A program made the translations under genes and the position numbers. A stretch of 64,000 bases of DNA. It comes from Przewalskia tangutica (lineage: Eukaryota > Streptophyta > Magnoliopsida > Solanales > Solanaceae). Position 1 is the stretch's first letter. Each line of letters opens with the position of its first letter. The notes beneath the pieces are model-generated. The model was not told where the DNA came from. It ran no database searches and worked only from the letters and a program-made list of their open reading frames with translations. Location of the stretch: NCBI GenBank assembly GCA_029844215.1, contig CM056729.1:5394001-5458000 (forward strand). Direction: 5' to 3'. Shown piece by piece: positions 34,284-45,374 of the stretch.

Positions 34284-34473
34284 GTTAGTCCTTGGAATGT
34301 CTACAGACCGTGTCTAGTAGAGTCTTGTGTATGGGTATGTTGTGCACCATACTTATACACATGAGGCTGTCAGACATTTAGGATTGGTTTCTATTCTTTC
34401 ATCTCTTAGATCGTGCAATAGAGCTATGTTATTAGGATAATCCCCTTTCTGACGACTTACTATGTTTACAGTT

Positions 34474-34701
34474 ATGCCTCCGAAGAAGGCGACAGCGGCC
34501 CAGAGGGGCAAATTTACAGCGGGGGATACTAGTCGGATTCAGAGAGTTACCAGGTCCCGTACTCAGTCTATGCCGGAGACTGTGCCCCAGTCGATGAGCT
34601 CTGCTTCGTCGCCACCTCCAGAGGCTCCAGTTCAGGGGGCAACATCACCAGTTTCCGAGGCCCCAGCACCTGAGCCTCCAGCTCGATCGCCAAATAGATA
34701 A
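34474..34701 (+). pseudogene. Chromovirus gag N-terminus, truncated
   Basis: MPPKKATAAQRGKFTAGDTSRIQRVTRSRTQ, the usual opening of Solanaceae chromovirus gag, followed by a Pro/Ala/Ser-rich stretch. The frame ends at 34701 where Athila-like sequence begins; the next gag part appears at 53332. Confidence 0.85.
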
Positions 34702-34706
34702 CATAA
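34684..34706 (+). repeat. Athila LTR remnant at deletion junction
   Basis: CGATCGCCAAATAGATAACA plus TAA; 22 of 23 bases match the 3' LTR near 53194-53216. It joins chromovirus gag to Athila gag. Confidence 0.6.
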
Positions 34707-35278
34707 TGGCCACATCATGGCATAGAGAAGTGGATATTAGTCCACATTTTTTATAATGAGCTGAGTGGTACTACTTGTACCATCATTGATGCTGCAGCAG
34801 GGGGAGCCTTCATGAGAAAGAGTGTCAATGAGGCACATGAGTTACTGGAAGACATGGCATGTCTTCCAACAATCACCAAGGGGCAGATGACAGGTCAGTG
34901 AATAGTAGGAAGACTATGAGTATACATGAATTAGATGTCATCACTGCCCTGAATGCACAAGTAGCCCTTCTGACGAAGCAATTGCAGCAGAACACTATGT
35001 CTGTGAATGCAGTCCAGATGTCAGTAAATTGTGAGATTTGTGGTGGACCGCAATCCTTTGACAGATGCACAGCGGTGGATCCCAATAATGTGTCAATGGA
35101 GCAGGTTTAGGAAGTTGGGAACTTTCAGCGGCCTTATAATTCCAACACATACAATCCAGGGTGGATAAATCACCTTAACTTTTTATGGAGGAACGACCAG
35201 GCCCAACAACAACCATATCAATGTAGTTACCAGAACCAGCAAGGACAAAATTAGGCTACCTCATCCCAGCAGTTTAGA
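34707..35278 (+). pseudogene. Athila gag, part 1
   Basis: Readable in shifting frames: FYNGLSGTT.TIIDAAAGGAFM.K, EAHELLEDMA, then the CCHC-like region CEICGGPQSFDRC, and GNFQRPYNSNTYNPGW. This is the C-terminal half of Athila gag. The last bases CCACC (35279-35283) are the Ogre target duplication. Confidence 0.8.
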
Positions 35279-35283
35279 CCACC

Positions 35284-38200
35284 TGTCACCCCCTTTTTCG
35301 ACCGCGACATTATTTTCTAAACTCCTGCTCAAATAAAAGGTTAGAAAATAAAAATAGAAAATGCTAATAAATTGAAGAGGCTTAAAGATTTTTAAAATGC
35401 TAAAGGATGCTAAAATTGCAAAAGAGGCTAAAAGTGCAAAAGATGCTAAAGTTCAAAAGGGTTGCTAGAATGCTAAGGGTTCGCGGAGTCGCCACCTAAT
35501 TAATTGGGTGAATTAGGACACCTAAATGTTTAACTAGTTTGAAGTAAAACATTAACTCCATTTTAATGGTCTGCTAAACTTAATGAGATTCTGGGTAAGG
35601 GTTCTTTATTATCCTAAAGGGAAGGGATTAGGCACCCTAAAGGACCCGCTAACTTGCGGTTGTCCGTTCAAACCTAGGTTAATTATTGTATTAGAAAAAA
35701 TGCATGTTTAGAGATATTTAAGTCAAAAGATATTGCAAGTATATAAAAAAGATGTATTTTTTGACAAACATAAGGGAGTTGTAAGATTTGTTTATGTAAA
35801 GTTTAAAAAATACACATCGTATAGCAATAGTGTGAAATATATATCAAAATTATGATTTGGACATAATAAAAATAAAGTAGACATGGTTTATAAAAGTATA
35901 AGATTGGTTTATTGAAAACAGTACTTATATTTGCCAAATTGATTTTTAACTAATATATATATATGTCCTGATATCTAAAGTGCTTATTGATAATAGGAAA
36001 ATGATAAATTATATAATGTTAATAACGAGTATGAGGAAAAAATATTTCTTTTGTTATGGGTTTAGTAAAAATAGTCTTAATCACATGATATGAAATATAA
36101 ATAAAGAGTGGTTAAATTGTTTTTTTTTTAATCTAGACCTATGTGTTGAACCTAAGACAAATAATAAAATGAATTTATATTTTTAAATTACCCTCCCAAT
36201 CTATTCGACGACTAATAGAGTCATGTATCAGATTAATTACAATATTAAGATAATAAAATTGCAATAACAAATAAAGACATAAAATGAGGCAACGAGATTT
36301 AACGAGTAGGAGGAGTTGAGATGGATGACGTCATCTTGTACTATTTTGTTTAGGGAATTTCTGAAGCGAGAATGCGGATGAATGTACATAGACGCGGGTT
36401 GCCATTTGAAGTAGCTCGTGATGAGTCTCGCCGTGAGACTCTTCATTTTGCTCCGGTGCATTTCATGTAAAAAAAAGATGATAAGAATTAGTACATATCC
36501 ACAATTTTACCAAACATAATAAATAGACATTGGCCCAAAAATTGACACATATGGGTTACATTTCACCATGTATGCATTTAATATCCCTGAAACTAGGCAA
36601 ATATATCGGGTGCGTTGAGAACCCAAATAAATAATATAAACTCAAAACACGCCACAACAAACAGTACACCAACTTCAAATCCCTTATATCCTAGACCCGT
36701 TTGTTTATAAAATTTGTATTTATTAAAAAAAACAGTTTTGTCAAAATAATTCCCCTTTGATGACAATACATTTAGATGCCTTACTAGGGTTCGAACTAGA
36801 CATACCACACCAGTGCCGGCATAATAAACAGATTTTCTTTATGTTATGAACACCATAAAATATGAGGGATTCTCACTATCCAGACTTAGCAAATGCCACA
36901 AACATGCTCACATATAATATTTTTAACTAGGAAATGATCATGCTCTTCTATTGATGTACAATTATTAACCACAACAATCCAAAATGCATGATTGTAGAGG
37001 CCAGAATCAACAACCACAGTAAACAATGGACCTGGCTTGTCATGGAATGGACATCTCGAGTTCAGGCCCCTTCCAGGTCCCTCTGTTTGCTAAAACAATT
37101 CCCACATCAACTACAGCCTATATATATCTCACTACATGATCCTACATGTGTTTTGACAAATGCAGCTATAATTTTAACAAGGAAACTTAAATCACAAACA
37201 AAACCACAAAGACAATATGGACACACAAATAGATGCAAACAATTTTCCTGCCATTCTTGACACCCACGAGAACAAATTTTCCTCAATTTTCATTACAATA
37301 AGCCTAATCGCACATGATAATTGAGATCCAATCCAGGTATGGTCTTAACCAACACGAAGATAAAACGATATTAATTAATCGGCACATTAACCATCATAGA
37401 CATTCAATAGGAGCAGATTTCCATATTTTCTGAGCCTAACCAAAATGAGACACATACATAGAAATTAACACCTAAACACACGAAACCTCCTATCGTGTTT
37501 TCTTTCTTACTACTCTGAATTCACAAACAGCGAGTCTGCCAACATGCTAGCAGGGACGTAAGAATACATGACTTATTGAAACATGGAAGACATGCTACAA
37601 CTGATATGAAGGGACCAAAATCTGTAAACCAAACTAAACAGAACCACACCACGTTATTCATTTGGCATAGCGATTATGCAGGCCACTACAGACACTGATG
37701 AGGACATGACGTTACAGAATATATGGCAAGTCAACTAGTTTGACATAGAACACAACAAATGCCTAAAGGGCATAGAGTATACGACCCAGCATGTTTGGGC
37801 CTCAATAAACAGATCAACATATAACTTTAACGATGGCCAGCGTCATCTTCATGCCTCACAAATATGAATGAATAAATACACGTGTAATCACAAACAAACA
37901 GACAGTACTACGAAACGAACTGAGAGTAATTTGAGTTTACCTTCTCCGGACAGCGAACCGAGGCAGCGTATCAAGTCGCCGATCCATTCGGGGTTGCGAT
38001 GCGATTTGAGGAACTGATGTTTGTCATTTTTGCTCCTAATCCGAATTTCCTTTTAGATCCTGGAGATCGAGAGTCTTACAAAAGAAAGGGTTTGGGGTTT
38101 TCTATTCTTTGCTGATTTTTGCATGCCTGAACTGATGCCCAGATTTCGGGTTTCCTTTCCATAACCCCCCCCTCAATGTTCTGCCCCGACCCCCTCCTTT

Positions 38201-39055
38201 GAATGGTGAAAAGGCTCATTTTATAGTCTCAATCTCTTGTTCTAAACTTGGTAAACCTTCGATGGTAATTTTGAGCTGATTTGAAGGAGATTTGGACTGA
38301 TTTTAGGGTGATTTACTGCCTGATTTGGAGAGATTACTGCCAGATTGGTATTAATGTCTTATATGATTTGTTAAGGTAATGGAAAAGGAGTGGGAGAAGG
38401 TAAGGGAGCGGATTTTCACCGAAAATCCGCGAGAATAACAGTGATGGACGGGCGGCGATTGCGAGTGAGATTTAGGTTTTCTTTTGTTTCTCTCGGTTTT
38501 GTCGCGGACGGGGTTAAAGGGTGAGGGCTTTGGGCTCGCGGGTGTTGGGCTTCGGGGTTGGGTATTAGTTTTTAGGTTAGTTTTTAATTAGGGAAGTGAA
38601 ATTTGCGTTTTGGATGGGTCAGAATTAAAGGCTGGGTAGTTAGTATTTAATTAGGTATTGGGTATTAATTCTAGGTATTAGTTAGGTGGTTTTAATTTAT
38701 TAGTTCTAGGCTTTTAATTAGTGATAAATTAATTAATTAATTGTGCTTAAATTATTTTAGGTGCTTTACTAGTCTAAATAATAAGTGCGGGTGTGTTATT
38801 TAATTAGTGTTTAATGTTTATAAAGTGAGGTCATTATTAAGACTCATTAAATAAAAATTAGAACTGCTTAATTCTGCTATTAATAAAACGCGTGTGCTAT
38901 ATTATTATTTTATGTATTTATTATTTATTATTAAATTGTTTATCTATGCCTGTATTAATATTTTATTGCTGCATTTTATTATTTTAAAATTATTAAAAAT
39001 TAGTGTAATTTTATAGTTAATGACTGGACGGGAGGGTCAAAATTGGGTGTCAACA
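35284..39055 (-). repeat. Ogre-like LTR, left (3' LTR)
   Basis: Starts TGTCACCCCC and ends GGGTGTCAACA. Matches 45375-49141 almost base for base from about 35312 to 37500, with clusters of differences at 37520-37990 and 38400-38640. Contains no recognised gene; matching open frames in both LTRs simply reflect the duplication. Confidence 0.93.
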
Positions 39056-39590
39056 GTTGTCCCTCTTTGTATGGAGATGATGGAAGAATCTTCGGACAAA
39101 GACGTTGACTCATAGCCAATTTTGTCTCGATCCTCAGAATTGAAAGGTTTGCAAAATTTAAAATTGTCCCAGTGTCGAGTTATGACGACACTGGGCTACC
39201 ATGGTCAAAATACCAAGGCGGGATAACGCGGACTCAAAATTTGTCCCAGTGTCGGGTTATGACGACACTGGGCTATGGTGTAAAAATAAAAATAAAAGTA
39301 ACTGGCTTGAACCTGGGGTGTACCGCTATGGCTTATGGTGCTGGGTTTTATGGTGATGTGGAGCGAGTGGACCGACGCTTGAGGCCGCTTCATTCATCAA
39401 GGTTGGCCCCAACAAATTGCCGGTTATTTGTAGAGAAAATCCACGTTATGCTCCATCTTGTGCGATCCTGTAGATGAAGCTAAGATAGAAGCTTTAGTGC
39501 ATAATCACAAAACAAAATAATGTAAGAATGTAAATTTTGTGTTGTGGTTGTAGTCAAATCGTATATGAAATGATGTGATGATGCGCGTCT
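39056..39590 (-). other. Ogre 3' internal region
   Basis: Non-coding. Contains two copies of TTGTCCCAGTGTCG(A/G)GTTATGACGACACTGGGCTA (about 39164 and 39241); the unit is an inverted repeat (CCCAGTGTCG / CGACACTGGG) that can form a hairpin. Confidence 0.7.
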
Positions 39591-40016
39591 TGTATAGGCA
39601 GATGCAGATGACGCCTTAGTGGGACGTTATCGTCTTGTATGGACGAATGCACATGTCGCCTTGTATGGCGGAATCATCTTGTATGGGCGAAATGCAAATG
39701 ACGCCTTGTGTGGCGTTCGCTTGTATGGACGAAATGCATAAAACGCCTTGTATGGCGTTCGTCTTGTATGGGCGATCGTATGACGCCTTGTATGGGCGTT
39801 ATCGCTCAGATGGACGAAATGCATAAACGCCTTGTATGGGCATTCTCGCTTGTATGGACGAGATGACATGACGCTTGTATGGGCATTCTCGTCTTGTATG
39901 GGCGAGATGCATGACGCCTTGTATGGGCGTTATCGCTCAGATGGACGAAATGCAAATGACGCCTTGTGTGGGCGTTATCGTCTTGTATGGACGAAATGCA
40001 AATCATGTCTCCTAAG
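39590..40016. repeat. Ogre-internal minisatellite 1
   Basis: About ten degenerate units of 40-46 bp alternate GACGCCTTGTATGGGCGTTA and TCGTCTTGTATGGACGAAAT. GCC...GGC and CGTC...GACG arms are self-complementary. Confidence 0.88.
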
Positions 40017-40402
40017 GTTTAGATAAAAATTATTCTATATGTGGAGTTGTGTCGTAATTCATGCGTAATCAAAACTAGATGAAATAATTAAAGTGTAAAT
40101 GATGTAGCCTGTGCTTTTTTGCAAGATGTATTTGATGTAGACTTGTTGCAGTGAGCGAATCTGTTGTATTGGAATGTTGCTATTGGCGTCGTTTTCGGAC
40201 TTGGCGTCGTTTTGGACTTGTCGTCGTTTTTGGACTTGTTGTGTTGATGACGTCGTTGTGTTCTGCTTTGCCGCATGAGACTAAAGCTCAAGAAAGAGTT
40301 AGTGCATAACCGCTAAGACAGAATAATAATAAAGCATAAAATGAGAAAAAATGCAATTTTGAGAACAGAGAAAATCGTCCCTGCGTAAATGTGATATGTT
40401 GA

Positions 40403-40880
40403 TGATGGCGTTGTTTTGGACTTGGCGTCGTTTTCGGACTTGGCGTCGTTTTCGGACTTAGCGTCGTTTTCGGACGTGGCGTCGTTTCGACTCGAGTCGC
40501 CGACTGAGTCGTTTTGACTCGGCGTCGTTTCGGACTCGGAGTCGTTTTCGGACTCGACGTCGTTTTTGGACGTGGTGTCGTTTTCGGACTTAGCGTCGTT
40601 TTCGGACGTGGCGTCGTTTTCGGACGTAGAGTCGTTTTCGGACTCGGAGTCGTTTTCGGACTCGACGTCGTTTTTGGACGTGGTGTCGTTTTCGGACTTA
40701 GCGTCGTTTTCGGACGTGGTGTCGTTTTCGGACTTAGCGTCGTTTTCGGACGTGGCGTCGTTTTCGGACGCGGAGTCATTTTCGGACTCGGAGTCGTTTT
40801 CGGACTCGACGTCGTTTTTGGACGTGGTGTCGTTTTCGGACTTGGTGTCGTTTTCGGACTTGGCGTCGTTTTCGGACGAA
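40403..40880. repeat. Ogre-internal minisatellite 2, 18-bp unit
   Basis: About 25 units of GTCGTTTTCGGACTTGGC with variants ACTCGG, ACGTGG and ACTTAG at the end. Because the unit is a multiple of three, all frames stay open, giving false repetitive ORFs on both strands. A higher-order pattern is visible: a block of about 120 bp recurs (40540-40660 and 40660-40820). Confidence 0.93.
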
Positions 40881-40884
40881 ATGC

Positions 40885-41040
40885 AGATGTTCGTCGTTGT
40901 ATGGACGAAATGTAGATGTTCGTCGTTGTATGGACGAAATGCAGATGTTCGTCGTTGTATGGACGAAATGTAGATGTTAAATCGTTGTATGGAGAAATGT
41001 AGATGTTAAATCGTTGTATGGGACGAAATGTAGATGTTGT
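40885..41040. repeat. Ogre-internal minisatellite 3, 29-30-bp unit
   Basis: Five units of TTCGTCGTTGTATGGACGAA plus ATG(C/T)AGATG, related in sequence to minisatellite 1. Confidence 0.88.
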
Positions 41041-42160
41041 ATTGGAATGTTATTGTCCTCGCCGTTCTGTTGACTGCAACATTCACTCAAAGAAAAATTG
41101 TGAGTTCGGGGAGGTCGGCGATTTGTGTTGGCTCTTGATATTTGCACGCGTTGTCTTATGCGGATCATGTAACCCCATGCGATTTCGAGTCTCGGGAAAA
41201 CATTTGTTGAAAATATTCTATCTTGAGAAAATACTAGTAGGAAATTATGTCGATTTTTGAATAGCGACATGTTATGAAACAGAGCGAGCATCCTTATACG
41301 AAATCGCGGTATATTCTCTCATACTCCTGCTCACGCCACAGCTTTTTTAAAATTTTGTCCCGATTTTGGAAAATGGAACCTTCGTAAATTGACCATGTCC
41401 ATTGATATCATTTGTAGTAAAGTCCTTAAAATTGTCCCGATTTATGTCGATCTTTCAAGCGTATGGGATCATATTTGTCAATGTCCTTCGTGGAAGTCCT
41501 TAAAAATTGTCGATTTGGTAATGGCCGAGTCGGATATATATCGTCGCTGGACATAATGCCGATAACGTCGTTGTCCGACGGGCGTCTGCTTCTGTAGAAT
41601 AAATGCTCCCGCAAGCTAAGCTTGAGAAGGCGTTAGTGTATACTGTTTAAACAAAATGATAAATATATATGAAGTGCAATTTTATGGGTAGAGATGTCCC
41701 CGATATCGGATGAATTGAGATGTTGTCCTTGCACGGGTGTGAATTGCCATAGTGTCCTTGTTGTGTGCGTGGGTTGCAACTTTGACTTTATGTTTGGTGA
41801 TCTTGCTATAATTTGTTGCAGGATTTGAACTCGATTGTTGATGTTTATGCTTACGCTATTTCGAAGAATTTTGTTGTATTTTCTCGCTTCGCTAGTATGC
41901 GAACTTTGTTGTACCTTCGCTAATATGAAGGACTGCGCCAAAGAAAAATTTGTGAGTTTGAGGGGCGGTTGATTCGCGTTGACTTTGTAGTTTTGACTCT
42001 TGATGTCGGACGTCTGCTTGTTTGGGACTCATAACCCCGCCTGGTTTCCTACCTGTCCCGATTTTGAAAAGGGTGTTTGGCCTGAGGGGGTCTCAATGGA
42101 GTTGTTTGTATGTTATGTGCATTCTTGTTATTTCAGAACGAAGGGCAAGTTTCCTAGTGG
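41041..42160 (-). other. Ogre internal non-coding region
   Basis: No protein similarity seen in any frame. It contains repeated AATTGTCC(C)GATTT motifs. Confidence 0.5.
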
Positions 42161-42162
42161 TG

Positions 42163-42424
42163 TGACCGAAGCCGATTTAGGCCGCCTACGTATCCCACGA
42201 GGAATCAGTCGGCGTAGTTCATTACAAGCGAATATTGTTTAAAATTTTCTAAATGTGGGGCCGAGGCCGATGTGGCGCCACGTATCCGCCTGAGGAATCA
42301 GGTCGAACGTAGTTCCAATTACAAGTAAAGGAGAAATTGGGATTTTGTAAAAGGTGGGACCGAAGCCGATGTGGCCGCCTACGTATCCGCCAAGGGAATC
42401 AGGTCGAACGTAGTTCCAATTACA
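42163..42424. repeat. Three units of a CCTACGTATCC motif
   Basis: Units at 42163-42228, 42259-42326 and 42356-42424 share GACCGAAGCCGATGTGGCCG, CCTACGTATCC and GGAATCAGGTCGAACGTAGTT. I recall this motif as abundant in Solanaceae repeats. Confidence 0.8.
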
Positions 42425-42673
42425 TAAAAAGGGCAAAATGCATTAAACTAACTATCTCAGGACTCGGCGGGACGAGGCAGGGGCGCGAGTCCACTTCTCT
42501 GTGTCTTAGAGGGCAGGGTCTTCAGCGGGATCATACCGGATCACATTGTATTTATGTTTCCTTTTCAGCAACGAGAAGACTTTAGAGCCCTTCCACGCAG
42601 TTTCTGTATCTTCTTCTTTTGATTTCTGCGAAGTGCATGTTTTGATGAATGACTGATTCAGGCGCAACAGGCT

Positions 42674-44521
42674 CTAGCCAAGGGGCATTTCTCTTCCCTT
42701 GGAGATTGATTGATGATTCAACAACGGTCCCTTCCAAACTGTTTTGTTCAACAAGCCTGTTAACACGACATCATCAGGGTTTGGTAAGTGGTTGTTGTTT
42801 ATATTGGGGGGAGCTTCTTCAAGTTGGATGACTCCATCTTTGATCAATTCCTCGATTTTGTCTTTGAGGGTATAACAATTTGCGATGTCATGCCCCTCGA
42901 CACCGGAGTGGTATGCACAATGTTTAGTTTTATCGTGCCCTCGGGAGGTAGGCCGGGGTATTTCGAATCGGTGGAGTATTCCTGCAGCTTTCAGCTTCTC
43001 ATGCACTTGGGCTATGGGTTCGCCTAAAGGTGTATAGGTTTTTGTTGGTTTTCTTTCGGCATCCATGCGGGGTTTGGGTCCGTTTGGTGTGCGGGTTCGT
43101 GATTGTGGTGAGTATTTTGGATATGCTGGTTGGGTATGGTAAACAGGATATGGGGGGGCGTAGTGCTGATAATGTGGATTTTGAGTGTTTTGGTTATAGT
43201 AAGGAGGCGGTGGATTGTGATACACTGGATGTTGTTTTGGCCTATGCTCCTGAATGACCATGATAGAGGGTGATGCATCTCTTCTCCTCTGTGAGGTACC
43301 TCCGATGGAATTTGACTGCACTGCTCTGCTAGTTGCTTGTAGGGCTGTCAGGTCCGTAATCCTGCCTGTCTTAATGCCTTCTTCCACGAAGTCGCCCATT
43401 CTTACGACTTCTGCAAAACTTCGCCCAATTACACTAATCATCCTTTCATAATACGTCGCGTCTTTTAACGACTGCACGAACAAGGTGGTCATTTCGCTCT
43501 GCCATCGAGGTGGACTTCACGCTTCTGACCGCCACCTCAGGGCGTATTCCCTGAAAGTTTCTGTGGATTTCTTTTCAAGCTTCATAAGATAAAATCTGTC
43601 CAGGACAGTGTCAGTGTTGAATCTAAATCTATCCATGAAATCTTGTGCCATGGCATTCCAACTGTCCCATTTTCGAGGGTCTTGGCATGTGTACCAGTCC
43701 AGCGCCTCGCCGGTTAGACTCCTGATGAATAGTTTCATAATGATTGCTTGATTTTTACCAACTCCAATCAATTTATCACAATATGACCTTAGATGAGCTC
43801 GAGGATTCCCCTTTCCATCGAACATGTCAAATTTGGGCACCTTGTACCCCACAGGTAATTCAACGTCGGGGTGCATGCATAAGTTTTCATATTCTAAACC
43901 TTCCTCCCCTTTGTTCATTTGAATGCTTTTGAATGCCTCTTTCAAGCTACGGATTTCTTTTGCCACATTTTCATCAGCTCTAGCTCGAGTTTGCCGCTCC
44001 ATTTCCTTGTGTTGATCTGTCTCTTGAGAGGATGTATGCATAATAAATGGTTGACTTTCGATCGGATGTGCTAATCCCTCATATTGTTTGTGTGTCATCT
44101 GCTCGTATTGGGTGGCTTGGCAATTTGGGTTGAGTGGGGAGATAAAAGTAGGTGGAGGTTGAGATGTGTATGTAGTGAACGGATCATTTTGGAGGTCGGC
44201 TTGCAAATTGACCGGGCGAGTGACATTTTGGTGTGAGCTGGTATGTTGCGGCCTCTGCGGGGAGCTTTGGGGAAGTGGAGGCTCAAGGGCTTGTGACACG
44301 ATTGCATTTGTCCTTTGCTCTGGGAGTGGTGCATTCAAACTAATAGACAGGTTTGTGATATTTCGGAGCCTTTCTATTTCGGCTTGCATGATTTCCATTT
44401 GTTGCAATAGTGTGGCGAGGTTTCGATCATTGGTGTTTCTCCTTTCTAACGCCTCTGCGTCCTCTACAGGAACGGGGATGAGTCCTAAGTTGTTTCGTTC
44501 TGGTGCTTCTGGATTAGTCAT
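42674..44521 (-). pseudogene. Ogre/Tat-like gag
   Basis: Start ATG at 44521 (MTNPEAPERNNLGLIPVP). The first frame (to 43517) contains the retrotransposon gag domain: KVPKFDMFDGKGNPRAHLRSYC, SLTGEALDWY, MAQDFMDRFRFN and FREYALRWR. After one frameshift at about 43500, the second frame (43492-42674) continues with MTTLFVQSLKDATYYERM, a Pro/Tyr/Gln-rich middle, and a zinc-binding CAYHSGVEGHDIANC segment, then LKDKIEELIKDG. Total about 610 codons, consistent with a nearly complete gag. No protease or reverse transcriptase follows on the - strand. Confidence 0.88.
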
Positions 44522-45374
44522 TTATTGGATGATTGTGCTTCTGCCAGTCAACGCGAATCAACCTTTTGGGGATAAGCTAGACAAAAATAAACCTTTAACA
44601 AATGAAGCAAACCAAGTTAGTATAATATGCAAAAAGTTGCAGCCAATATATACTAATAAGCAAATTGCAAATCAAGTGCGTGTTCTAACATGTTTGGGAC
44701 CTCTTTTAATGCCAGAGGTGGGCCTAAACGCCAGATATGCGAGGTTATGATAGATTTGTCCAAGTCGTCCAACTATAATGCCTTTGTTGGAAATGACGAC
44801 CAAATGACGGTGCACTTTTCCCAATTTCAGCATGTCATGATTGGGTTTGGATTTGTGCATATTGCCACGCTACACATAATATCTTTGGTTGGTCGTTTGG
44901 GTTGAGAAACGTCGACAAGTTTGGTGTCTTCCTAATTGTGGTGTCGATGCGAGGACCAACCCACCTAAGGTGAATGCATCGTACCCTAAGATAAAGGGTG
45001 GTATAGCTCTATCTTAAGTTTCTAAGATTTGGCTTTTCCGGGCCTTGAGTTCCCGGCGGACAACTCGAGTGAGAAGGCTACGGTGATCGACGAACCGATC
45101 TAACTCATGCAGCGCCAACTCTCCTAAAATTTGGATATTTTTGAAAGAAATTTGCGGGTCTTGTGAGCACACCAATAGCGTGAGTGTGTGATTTGTGTGA
45201 ATTTTCCAGAATGGAAGAAATATGAGCGGAATGCCAGTTTAGGGAAAGCAGTAAAGCAAGTAGCAAAAATAAACAAAATACAATACACAAAAAATTAAAT
45301 GCAAAATAATTGCCAAATAATAGCCCTAGGTCTGTTGTGGTTAAGAACCTAAAATCCCAGTAGATCGCCATTTA
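44522..45374 (-). other. Ogre 5' leader and primer site region
   Basis: On the - strand AATGGCGATCTACTGGGATT at about 45353-45372, next to the right LTR, is a decayed primer site. A short frame (45105-45371, MAIYWDFRFLTTTDLG) overlaps it and is not supported as a gene. Confidence 0.6.

Noticed and set aside
40288..40973. Long repetitive open frames (PKTTPRP-like on -, VVFGLG-like on +)
   Set aside because: The 18-bp unit is a multiple of three, so all frames stay open; there is no domain, and it sits in Ogre non-coding DNA.
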